From: Urinicoccus massiliensis
Lineage (GTDB): Bacteria > Bacillota > Clostridia > Tissierellales > Peptoniphilaceae
DNA: 64,000 nt
Direction of reading: 5' to 3'
Assembly (NCBI RefSeq): GCF_900120405.1
Contig: NZ_LT635492.1
Coordinates: 577,478-641,477, forward strand
Numbering within the stretch: position 1 is the stretch's first letter; every line of letters starts with the position of its first letter. A program made the position numbers and the translations under genes. This document shows positions 42,139 through 49,986 of this stretch, in pieces. Below the pieces are notes generated by a model. The model was not told where the DNA came from and did not search any database. It saw only the letters and a program-made list of their open reading frames with translations.

Positions 42139-42350
42139 TCCGATTCCCTTTCCTTTCACTCTAACTTATCATAGCACAAGAAAAACTTTCCAACAAGCCG
42201 GGCTAAAGCTTTCCAGTAGATAGAGTTTTCATCGTAATCCCTTTTATTTTATATGATAGCCGGCCTTATGAAAAGGGTCTAGGGAAAATTAAATCCTTCT
42301 TTTTTCATCTTTTTATTGTTTTTTTAGGCAAGGCCTTTCAGCCACAAAAA

Positions 42351-42380
42351 AACCGACCCACCCCAGGGGGCAGGCCGGTT
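42351..42380 (-). terminator. Terminator after fprA
   Basis: A 14-base imperfect GC-rich stem (42351-42364, 42367-42380) followed by TTTTTTT on the minus strand. Confidence 0.85.
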
Positions 42381-42392
42381 CTTATCTTTTTC

Positions 42393-43631
42393 TTATTCTG
42401 CAGATTTTTCCTTGATTTCTCTTATTTTTTTCATGGATTCAATAATGGAATCTGCCAGGGCATTCATGTCATTTTCGTTTGCTTCATTTAAGGAAGTGTT
42501 TAAGGTTACACGTTCATTTAAAATGTCAAACATTCTGAGGTTTTCATCCATATATTCTTCCATCTTGTCCCCAACTGTACATGCCCAAGATCCATTTTCG
42601 ATAAGGGCAACAGTCCTGTTTTGAACATTCAGGGCTTCAAGGTCAACTAGGAAGTTTTTCATCTTTGGATAGATTCCCAGGTTGTAGGTTACAGAAGCCA
42701 GGACCAGGTGAGAAAGTCTGAAGGTTTCAGAAATTAATTGAGAAACATCTGTATTGGATACATCATAGACTACCACATTGGTCATGCCCCGTTCGCAAAG
42801 AGCGGAAGCAAGAGCTTGGGCTGCATATTCTGTATTTCCATACATGGAGGCATAGGCAATCATAACCCCTTCTTCTTCGGGTTCGTAGGTTGCCCAGTGG
42901 ATATACTTGTCAATGAACCAAGCAATGTCTGTTCTCCAAACAGGTCCGTGGAGAGGGCAGATCATCTTGATGTCCACAGTGGATGCTTTTTTAAGAACAT
43001 CTTCAACAAAGGGACCATACTTACCAACGATGTTGGTGTAGTATCTACGAGCATCATCCAGCCAGTCTCTTTCGAAGTTGACTTCGTCGTTAAAGAGTTT
43101 TCCGTCCAAGGCTCCGAAACTACCAAAGGCATCTGCAGAGAAGAGGGTGCCTGTAGTGGTGTCAAAGCTTAGGATAACTTCCGGCCAGTGAACCATAGGA
43201 GCTTCTAGGAACAAAAATTCGTGTTTACCGAAGGAAATGGTGTCGCCTTCTTTCACGATAATGCTTTGTTCGTCTTTTACATGGTAGCCAATTTGCCGCA
43301 TGATTTGGAAGCCTTGTTCGCTGGAAATAATTTTTACATTGGGGTAACGTAAAACAATTTCGTCAATGGCTCCGGCATGGTCTGGTTCCATATGGTGGAT
43401 GACCATGTAGTCCAATTCACGACCAGCTAGAACTTCTTCAACATTGCGAAGGTATTCTTTGGCAATGGACCAGTCTACAGAGTCGAATAGGACGGTTTTT
43501 TTATCTAACAAGAGATAGGAGTTGTAGGTAACCCCTCTTGGAATTGGAAAGATATTTTCAAAAAGTGCCAGACGGTGGTCATTGCCGCCAACATAATATA
43601 GGTCATCTTGTACCTTGCGTACGCAATACAT
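42393..43631 (-). CDS. fprA: FprA, flavodiiron protein (oxygen/NO reductase)
   Basis: 412 residues in two domains. The N-terminal metallo-beta-lactamase-like half carries diiron ligands in HHMEPDHAG, VHWPE and CPLHGPVW. The C-terminal flavodoxin half has the FMN loop ASMYGNTEYAAQ. Flavodiiron proteins reduce O2 to water or NO to N2O using electrons from rubredoxin. It starts 15 bases after the dehydrogenase fusion gene, which carries a rubredoxin domain, so the two are likely cotranscribed partners. Confidence 0.95.
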   Translation of the reverse strand: MYCVRKVQDDLYYVGGNDHRLALFENIFPIPRGVTYNSYLLLDKKTVLFDSVDWSIAKEYLRNVEEVLAGRELDYMVIHHMEPDHAGAIDEIVLRYPNVKIISSEQGFQIMRQIGYHVKDEQSIIVKEGDTISFGKHEFLFLEAPMVHWPEVILSFDTTTGTLFSADAFGSFGALDGKLFNDEVNFERDWLDDARRYYTNIVGKYGPFVEDVLKKASTVDIKMICPLHGPVWRTDIAWFIDKYIHWATYEPEEEGVMIAYASMYGNTEYAAQALASALCERGMTNVVVYDVSNTDVSQLISETFRLSHLVLASVTYNLGIYPKMKNFLVDLEALNVQNRTVALIENGSWACTVGDKMEEYMDENLRMFDILNERVTLNTSLNEANENDMNALADSIIESMKKIREIKEKSAE

Positions 43632-43645
43632 GCATTTCCTCCTTT

Positions 43646-45586
43646 TTACTTACGATCAGCTGGGAATTCTTCTTCAATAAAGTTTTGTTTTTCTTCTTGA
43701 CAGTTTGGACAGGTCCATTCGTCAGGTAACTTTTCAAAGCTTGTTCCCGGATCGATTTCAGCTTCCGCATCTCCTTCGTCGGGTTTGTATTCATAACCAC
43801 AACCTGGGCATACCATAACTTTGTGGTTGGGAGCTAGTTTTCTCGGTTTAGACCGACGGACCTTTTTCATTGGAGGTGCCGGCTTTTTTTCGCCAGTACC
43901 CAGGGCCTTGGCCAATAGGGGCATGATTTCAAACATGTCTCCAACAATTCCGTAGTCACAGTTTTTGAAGATGGGGGCATTGGCGTTTTTATTGATGGCA
44001 ACAATGGTAGAGGCATTTTTAATTCCCTTTAAGTGTTGGCTTGCTCCACTGATACCGCAGGCAATATATAGGTTGCCGTTGAATTTTTGACCACTCATAC
44101 CCACATAGCGGTCTAGGGGCATTAACTTCAAGGTTTCTGCAACAGGTCTAGACCCACCCAGGGCAGCTCCTGCAGCCTTGGCTAATTCTTCTCCATAGTG
44201 AAGATTTTCTTTTCCACCAATTCCCTTACCTACAGAAACAACTCTTTCAGCATCATAAACTGGAGTGTCCATTGGAATACCTACACTGAAGTCATAACCG
44301 TCTTTTTTCAGGTTAGCAACCAGGGTGTCTACCGCTTCTTGCGGATTGTCTGCTTGGATAATTTCTCTTTTACGTTCCCCGGTAATGGGACCGTCTTTTT
44401 TAGCAACAGCCTTGGCTCCACCTGCATGGGAGGGCTTGCCGAGACGACCAACAATGTTGGATGCAATAACAACATTCATGATTTCGTTGGTTCCTTCATA
44501 AATCGTTGTAATCTTGGCATCTCTGTAGAAGCGTTCAACTTCCATACCCTTCAAGTAGCCGTTACCACCATGGATTTGGAGAGCATCGTTGACGATTTCA
44601 AGAGCCTTATCTGAAGCATATTTCTTGGCCATAGCTGCTTCCATACCGAAGTTTTCATGGTTTTGTTTCATTTCAGCGGCACTGTAAATTAAGAAACGAG
44701 CAGCCCGTAATTTTGTAGCCATTTCAGCAAGTTTAAAGGAGTTGATTTGTTGGGCAGCAATGGGCTTGCCAAATTGGATTCTTTCTTTGGCATATTTTAA
44801 GGCAGCTTCATAAGCACCTTGGGCAATACCCAGGGCTTGAGAGGCAATCCCAATCCGACCACCATCAAGAGTTTGCATAGCAATCCGGAAACCTTGGCCT
44901 TCTTTACCAAGTAGGTTTTCCTTTGGAACCTTAACATTGTTGAAAATCAATTCAGCTGTAGAGGATGACCGGATACCCAACTTGTCATAGTGGTCTCCGA
45001 AGGTGAATCCTTCCCAGCCCTTTTCAACGATAAAGGCGGAAATACCATGAGTTCCAATACCTGGGTGAGTTACAGCAAAGACAACATAGGTGTCTGCATA
45101 GGGAGCATTGGTAATAAAGATCTTACCACCATTTAAGATATAGTGGTCGCCTTCCAAGACGGCTGTGGTTTGAGTTCCACCGGCGTCACTACCAGCTTCA
45201 GGTTCTGTTAAACCGAAAGCACCGATTTTTTCCCCTTTAGCTAGAGGTACTAGATATTTTTTCTTTTGTTCTTCTGTACCAAAGGCTTCAATTGGATAGG
45301 AACCTAAAGAAACGTGGGCAGATAAGATAACTCCTACACCACCGTCAACTCTTGACAGTTCTTCTACGGCAATGGCGTAAGAAATTACATCTTCTCCTAG
45401 TCCACCATATTCCTTGGGATAGGGAATCCCCATGATGTGTAGTTCCGATGCCATTTTCTTGACAATTTCTTCTGGGAATTCGTTATTTTGATCGAGTTGA
45501 AAAGCAATAGGTTTTACTTCAGCTTCTGCGAATTCACGCACTTTTTTTCTAAACTCTTCGTGCTTTTCAGTGGTTTTAAATAACAT
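43646..45586 (-). CDS. Acyl-CoA dehydrogenase fused to ETF-alpha FAD domain and rubredoxin
   Basis: 646 residues in three modules. Residues 1-385 form an acyl-CoA dehydrogenase: FGLTEPEAGSDAGG, and the catalytic Glu364 in IYEGTNEIM. Residues about 400-585 match the FAD-binding half of ETF-alpha (GSRPVAETLKLMPLDR, ACGISGASQHLKGI, YGIVGDMFEIMP). Residues about 600-646 form a rubredoxin with VCPGCGYEY and TCPNC. Electrons from a short-chain acyl-CoA could thus pass FAD to FAD to iron in one chain. No ETF-beta gene is visible. The start at ATG 45584-45586 has AAGGAGG. The next gene is fprA, a known acceptor of rubredoxin electrons. Confidence 0.93.
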   Translation of the reverse strand: MLFKTTEKHEEFRKKVREFAEAEVKPIAFQLDQNNEFPEEIVKKMASELHIMGIPYPKEYGGLGEDVISYAIAVEELSRVDGGVGVILSAHVSLGSYPIEAFGTEEQKKKYLVPLAKGEKIGAFGLTEPEAGSDAGGTQTTAVLEGDHYILNGGKIFITNAPYADTYVVFAVTHPGIGTHGISAFIVEKGWEGFTFGDHYDKLGIRSSSTAELIFNNVKVPKENLLGKEGQGFRIAMQTLDGGRIGIASQALGIAQGAYEAALKYAKERIQFGKPIAAQQINSFKLAEMATKLRAARFLIYSAAEMKQNHENFGMEAAMAKKYASDKALEIVNDALQIHGGNGYLKGMEVERFYRDAKITTIYEGTNEIMNVVIASNIVGRLGKPSHAGGAKAVAKKDGPITGERKREIIQADNPQEAVDTLVANLKKDGYDFSVGIPMDTPVYDAERVVSVGKGIGGKENLHYGEELAKAAGAALGGSRPVAETLKLMPLDRYVGMSGQKFNGNLYIACGISGASQHLKGIKNASTIVAINKNANAPIFKNCDYGIVGDMFEIMPLLAKALGTGEKKPAPPMKKVRRSKPRKLAPNHKVMVCPGCGYEYKPDEGDAEAEIDPGTSFEKLPDEWTCPNCQEEKQNFIEEEFPADRK

Positions 45587-45643
45587 GTTTGCCTCCTTTT
45601 CTTGAATCATACCCTAAATAAATTTATACTATACTGTGAGACT

Positions 45644-45672
45644 ATACTATCACAATAGTATTTTTAAGTCAA
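45644..45672 (-). promoter_or_regulatory. Promoter with palindromic operator for the dehydrogenase/fprA operon
   Basis: TTGACT-N17-TAGTAT on the minus strand (-35 at 45667-45672, -10 at 45644-45649). A perfect palindrome ATACTAT-N4-ATAGTAT (45644-45661) covers the -10 and part of the spacer, so a bound protein would block the polymerase. A related ACTATACT element lies just downstream at 45630-45648. Confidence 0.75.
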
Positions 45673-46081
45673 AGGTTTTCTTACAGAATACTTCTTGGAA
45701 TTTATGATAAAATTCCAGTCCCCCTTTGATGACTTTCAGTCTGTAAAACCTCTCCCGGTTGTCCTGATTCAAATCTTTCAACTTACAATATTTCGGGAAT
45801 TTTTATAATGAACCCGTTATCATTTATGTACCCCTATTCCCTAAAAACAAACAAAAAAATCATAAGTTCCCCGCCTATTTGCCAAGAATTTTTCCAAATA
45901 CTGCTCCAATAAAAAAACCGGCACGGTTTTATCCCTGCCGGTCCTAAATCATATGATTGATCTTGCTTCCTAGCTTCCCTCTTTTTCCTGAATTGAGCAT
46001 ATTCTTCTCCGTGAGCACACATTCTTATTCTTCCCCTTAAGGGTTGCCTCAAAATAACTTGCCTGCCCACCAGGAAGGCCC
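45673..46081. other. Intergenic region, no gene supported
   Basis: About 400 bases between the operon promoter and the lemA stop. A 78-codon minus-strand frame (45834-46070) has a GTG start without a ribosome site and is not believed. The only clear element is the terminator at 45917-45942. Confidence 0.6.
45917..45942 (-). terminator. Terminator of the DUF3137-lemA transcript
   Basis: Stem ACCGGCA/TGCCGGT with a 12-base loop, followed by TTTTTTT on the minus strand, 140 bases past the lemA stop. Confidence 0.78.
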
Positions 46082-46729
46082 CTAGGCCTTCACTTCATAA
46101 TCAAAGTCCTCAAGACTTTTCTTTTGGTCAATCTTGTCCTCCTTGAGAAAGTCTATTTCCCTTAATCCGCTTATTCCTGCAATGATGGAGGTTGGAAAGC
46201 TAACCACTTCTTGGTTAAAAATACTTATATTACTATTGACAATCCTTTTGGCCGCAGCCAACTGCTCATTTTCATCGTCTATTTCCTTTTGTAAATGTAA
46301 AAACTCCTCGGAAGACCTCAGGTCGGGATAGGCCTCGGCCAGGGCGTAAATCTTTCCTATAGCCTGGTCTTGATCCTGGATGGCTTGGTTGAATTCCCCA
46401 ATGCTGGACCCCTGTCTCAGCTTGACCAAGTCGGAAAATGTGGCCTTTTCATAATTGGCAAATGATTTCGCAAGTTTTAACATTTGTGAAATGGTATCGT
46501 ACCTTTTTGCTAGGGCTATGTCTACATTTTTCTTAGACTCAGTAATGATGATGCGGTATCTTTTCAATTTATTGACCTTCTTGATAAAAAATACCCCTAC
46601 AAGAATAACCAAGACCACCGGCAAAAAATTCAAACTAATATATTTATCCAAAGCAATTCCCTCCATTACAGCAAAAATTCCTCCTATCCAAATGAATAAA
46701 ACAAGGGAATAAATCCAGGACCTATTCAT
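46082..46729 (-). CDS. lemA: LemA family protein
   Basis: 215 residues with N-terminal membrane segments (about 6-25 and 31-48), followed by a long alpha-helical domain. The family features RYDTISQMLKLAKSFANYEK and LAEAYPDLRSSEEF are present, as is FNQEVVSFPTSIIA. The function of LemA is unknown; it often accompanies membrane proteins of DUF3137 or TPM type, as here. The start has AGGAGG. Confidence 0.88.
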   Translation of the reverse strand: MNRSWIYSLVLFIWIGGIFAVMEGIALDKYISLNFLPVVLVILVGVFFIKKVNKLKRYRIIITESKKNVDIALAKRYDTISQMLKLAKSFANYEKATFSDLVKLRQGSSIGEFNQAIQDQDQAIGKIYALAEAYPDLRSSEEFLHLQKEIDDENEQLAAAKRIVNSNISIFNQEVVSFPTSIIAGISGLREIDFLKEDKIDQKKSLEDFDYEVKA

Positions 46730-46739
46730 CTTAAACCTC

Positions 46740-47681
46740 CTATAATTTTTCCCTAATCGTATGAATCAAGTCATAAAAATCAGCCAACTTATCTCGGACT
46801 TTTCCGTATTCCCCCACAAGAGACAGGACTTCCGCCTCCCTTTTGCTAGACGGCGGCAAAAACAAGTTACTGTTGGAATCATAGGCCAGGGCAATAAAAT
46901 TTTCATCCATATACAGGGCCAGCTTCATCTTCTTGCTCCAGTCATTGAAAATTTCAATCAGGCTTGGGTCCAAGATTAATTTTGTATAAAAATCATCTGT
47001 AGAAAAGATGGCATAGGATCCATTAAAGTCAATGGACTCGGTTTTAATTTCCCCTTCCTCCGCCTCCCTGGATCCATAAGGCTGGTAGTTTTCCCCCTTC
47101 TTTATGAGGGGGACAACGCGGATGTGCCCCTTTAGCTTGCTTTGCCATTTAACCATCATAACCTGGCCGGCAAAATCCCTGTTGGCTATCTGGTCTCCCT
47201 TGCTGTTGATTGTATAGTGGTAGGCCTGCATGTTGCAAAACTCCGTTTTAAATTGGTCTGCAAAAATGATATGGCAATTGGAGTCGTATTCTTCAGACTT
47301 AGGAAGGAGCTTTTGAAATAGGTCCCCATCAATCCCTTCAAAATAGCCTAGACTTGTTCCCGGAAAGATTGCCTGCAAGATAGGCAGCAAGACCTTGTCT
47401 GCATAGGGCCCATTTATGTCCACCCTACTTTCTTCTGCGGTATTCTTGCTGTAGACATAATAGCCAATGAGGATGATTAAAAAAATATAGGAACCGGTCC
47501 TTAACATGATAAGGGCTAGGCCGGCCATGATAATCCATCTCTGGCTGAGGCCACTGGACCTCTTCTCCAATTCTTTTTTTATGGTATTTAATCCTTCTTG
47601 AAAGTCCCTAGACCCTTCAATTTCTGCAATTTTTTTCAGGGTTTGGGGGTCTGTAAACTTGTTTTTATATCCCTTTTCCAT
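46740..47681 (-). CDS. DUF3137-domain membrane protein
   Basis: 313 residues. A short cytoplasmic N-terminus, two close hydrophobic segments (about 48-80) and a large soluble domain. The pattern (DVNGPYADKVLLPIL-like start, IFADQFKTEF, then FNGSYAIFSTDDFYTKLIL) fits DUF3137, a family often next to lemA. The start is ATG 47679-47681 with GAGGA; the frame extends upstream to a TTG with no proper spacing. No enzymatic motif is seen. Confidence 0.8.
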   Translation of the reverse strand: MEKGYKNKFTDPQTLKKIAEIEGSRDFQEGLNTIKKELEKRSSGLSQRWIIMAGLALIMLRTGSYIFLIILIGYYVYSKNTAEESRVDINGPYADKVLLPILQAIFPGTSLGYFEGIDGDLFQKLLPKSEEYDSNCHIIFADQFKTEFCNMQAYHYTINSKGDQIANRDFAGQVMMVKWQSKLKGHIRVVPLIKKGENYQPYGSREAEEGEIKTESIDFNGSYAIFSTDDFYTKLILDPSLIEIFNDWSKKMKLALYMDENFIALAYDSNSNLFLPPSSKREAEVLSLVGEYGKVRDKLADFYDLIHTIREKL

Positions 47682-47743
47682 AGCGTCCTCTTTTATACTG
47701 TATCGGTTTTCCAATTCCTTTTCCTTGTCCTAGCTATATTTTT

Positions 47744-47772
47744 ATATTACGACTATTGATATTGAATTTCAA
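47744..47772 (-). promoter_or_regulatory. Promoter of DUF3137-lemA
   Basis: TTGAAA-N17-TAATAT on the minus strand (-35 at 47767-47772, -10 at 47744-47749). Confidence 0.72.
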
Positions 47773-47826
47773 TAACCTCTTAACACTTTCTCCCCTTCCC
47801 CTCCATGGGCTTTTGACCATAAAAAA

Positions 47827-47849
47827 GGAGCGAGATCAAATCTCACCCC
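47827..47849 (-). terminator. Terminator after the GNAT gene
   Basis: A 9-pair stem with wobble pairs (47827-47835, 47841-47849), followed by TTTTTT on the minus strand. Confidence 0.8.
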
Positions 47850-47885
47850 AAGTTTTATTTCCCGGAACAGAAAGTTCCATGATTC

Positions 47886-49016
47886 CTATTTAATCTTCTT
47901 TTTAAAGACCCGGTAGACAATATTTTTTCTTGCTCCAAATTTTTCTATGTCGTTCATCATGGGTTGGTTGTAGTCCCAAATTGTGGATCCTTCCAACTTT
48001 TCATAGCCCAATTTTACCGCATTTTTAAAGACCTTGTAGTAGATGGCTGCCGAAACCCCCTTTTGGTGGTAGTCGGGAACCACAAAGAGCACAAACATCC
48101 GGACCCTTTTGATCTTATTCCGCTTGAAGAAGAATTTTAAGAGTTGGACTGGTCCCAACTTGCCCTTAAAGTCAATTAAAAGTTCATTGTAGTCCGGCAG
48201 GGACAGGGCAAAGCCAATGGGTCGGCCCTCATCTGTCCGAGCAATGGCAATGAGGTCTTCCACAGCAAAAAATTTCAGCTGGTTAAAGATATTGTCGATT
48301 TCTTCCTTGGTAATGGGCTTAAAATCTTCCCATTCTTCAGGCAGGCCTTCTTGTAAAATTTGGTAGATGTCGTCTTTTTCCCTTTGGAGCTGGCCCTTAA
48401 TATCCACGGTGTCTACATGGAAATTATAGCGCTTTTCCACCAGGGGCAGGGTTTTTTCCAGCCTGTCCACCTTGGCCTGGAGGTCACTTTTTTCAGCCGT
48501 ATAGGCAAAGACGTCATGGTGCTTTTCCATGCCATAGGCCTCCATTTGCCCGGGATAATAGGGCAGGTTGTAGGTATTCATAATAGAGGGAACTTCTTGG
48601 AAATTATCAATAATAAAGCCCCGGTGGTCGTCTCCTCCAGGTAGGGTGTTGGGGCCCCGCATGACTTCAATGTCGTGTTGGGCGAAAAAATCCACACAGG
48701 CATCCAAGAGGGCCTGGGCCACCTCTTGCCGGTCTACAGCTTCATACTCACTAAAGTAACCCACCTTGACCCCCTTGTAGTCGTTTAATTCTTGGTCAAT
48801 ATAGGCTAGGACCCGTCCCAGGACTTTCCCATCCTCATAGGCCAAGAAAAGCTTGTGGGGGGTTAGGCCCAAATCATTGTTTTGCCCCTGGAGGTACTTT
48901 AAGTAATCCGACCGAATGGGCTGGACCCAGTAGGGGTTGTCCTTGTAGAGGTCCCTGGCCAGGTCTGCAAAGGCTTCATAGTCTTTTTGACTTGCTACTT
49001 CCTTGATTTTTATCAT
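47886..49016 (-). CDS. GNAT-fold acyltransferase-like protein
   Basis: 376 residues, probably two GNAT-like halves. The N-terminal half holds DNPYWVQPIRSDY and LFLAYEDGKVLGRVLAYID; the C-terminal half has VRMFVLFVVPDYHQKGVSAAIYYKVF, which resembles the acetyl-CoA pyrophosphate loop. The substrate is not known. The stop lies 35 bases before its terminator. It starts two bases after the TAXI-binding protein stop, so it is in the same transcript, though a link to transport is unproven. Confidence 0.72.
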   Translation of the reverse strand: MIKIKEVASQKDYEAFADLARDLYKDNPYWVQPIRSDYLKYLQGQNNDLGLTPHKLFLAYEDGKVLGRVLAYIDQELNDYKGVKVGYFSEYEAVDRQEVAQALLDACVDFFAQHDIEVMRGPNTLPGGDDHRGFIIDNFQEVPSIMNTYNLPYYPGQMEAYGMEKHHDVFAYTAEKSDLQAKVDRLEKTLPLVEKRYNFHVDTVDIKGQLQREKDDIYQILQEGLPEEWEDFKPITKEEIDNIFNQLKFFAVEDLIAIARTDEGRPIGFALSLPDYNELLIDFKGKLGPVQLLKFFFKRNKIKRVRMFVLFVVPDYHQKGVSAAIYYKVFKNAVKLGYEKLEGSTIWDYNQPMMNDIEKFGARKNIVYRVFKKKIK

Positions 49017-49017
49017 T

Positions 49018-49986
49018 CTATTCCTCCCAATGAGTGGCTTGTGGACTGACTTCCCGGTAGTATTTCATGGCTCCGGGATGGACTGGCAGGTCGGAAATAT
49101 CTTCCAAGGCCTCCTCAACCCCTATTCCTTTTAAGGAGGGAATGGTCTTTTGAAGGTCCTGGATGTTTTCCCAAAAAACCCGGCACATTTGGTAAACCAC
49201 TTGGTCATCTAAGTCTTTATCTGTGTACATTAACATTTTTATGGCTGTTGTATGAATATCTTGATCTTGCTTGGGATAGGTCCCCTTGGGAATGGTATAG
49301 GCTGCATACCAGGGGTAGTCCTTTTGAATCCGGGCCAGGTAGGCAGGATCCAGGGACAAAATTTTGACAGGGCTGGTGGTCATAAGCTCTGTTACCGCCG
49401 CCGTTGGTGTCCCGGCCATGATCCAGGTTCCATCCAAAGATCCGTTGCGGATTTCTTCCCCAGCTTCTGTAAAACCCAGGTATTGGGCCTTAAGGTCCCG
49501 GTCTGGGTCCAGCCCCAAAATTCCCAGGTGGTTGCGGCATTCTGTCTCCGTTGTGGACCCGTGAGACCCCGGGGCAAATGAATGCCCCTTTAAGTCTTCC
49601 AAACCTTCAATCCCCCGGTCGGACCGAACGACGATTTGGTTGGGATTGTAGTAGAGGCCGGCAATGACCCGGAGGTCCTTGTTGGCATGGCCTTGAAAAA
49701 GTCCCTGGCCCATATAGGCATCATAGACAATATTGCTGACACCAAAAGTCAGCTGGGCTTCCTTCCTTTCCATTAAGTGGAGGTTGTCCAGGCCCCCATT
49801 GGAGGCTTGGTTGCAGGCCTTGATACCGGGAATTTTATCATTATAGAGGTTGGCCAGGGCCGCTCCCAGGGGGTAGAGGTTGCCGGATGTGGCTGCTGTA
49901 GGAATGTTGATGACCTCTTCTTTTTGACTGCAAGATGTGGTTAAGAAGGCCAAAAGAACCAGGCAAAAAATCTTAAACTTTTTCAA
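49018..49986 (-). CDS. TAXI-family TRAP transporter solute-binding lipoprotein
   Basis: About 322 residues. It has a signal peptide with lipobox LTTSC near residue 19, then a TAXI-type periplasmic-binding fold: IPTAATSGNLYPLGAALANL, VRSDRGIEGLEDLKGHSFAPG and GTYPKQDQDIHTTAIKML. Members bind small carboxylates such as glutamate. The start is TTG at 49984-49986 with AGGAGG seven bases upstream, inside the permease 3' end; a longer ATG frame would lengthen the signal region unnaturally. It works with the permease at 49973. Confidence 0.88.
   Translation of the reverse strand: MKKFKIFCLVLLAFLTTSCSQKEEVINIPTAATSGNLYPLGAALANLYNDKIPGIKACNQASNGGLDNLHLMERKEAQLTFGVSNIVYDAYMGQGLFQGHANKDLRVIAGLYYNPNQIVVRSDRGIEGLEDLKGHSFAPGSHGSTTETECRNHLGILGLDPDRDLKAQYLGFTEAGEEIRNGSLDGTWIMAGTPTAAVTELMTTSPVKILSLDPAYLARIQKDYPWYAAYTIPKGTYPKQDQDIHTTAIKMLMYTDKDLDDQVVYQMCRVFWENIQDLQKTIPSLKGIGVEEALEDISDLPVHPGAMKYYREVSPQATHWEE

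Noticed and set aside
45630-45661. Rex or Fnr site at the dehydrogenase promoter (TTGTGA and TCACA elements)
   Set aside because: The half-sites are 10 bases apart, not the spacing known for these regulators; the ATACTAT palindrome explains the symmetry better.
45834-46070. A 78-codon minus-strand frame past lemA
   Set aside because: GTG start with no ribosome site, biased composition, and a terminator hairpin inside the frame.
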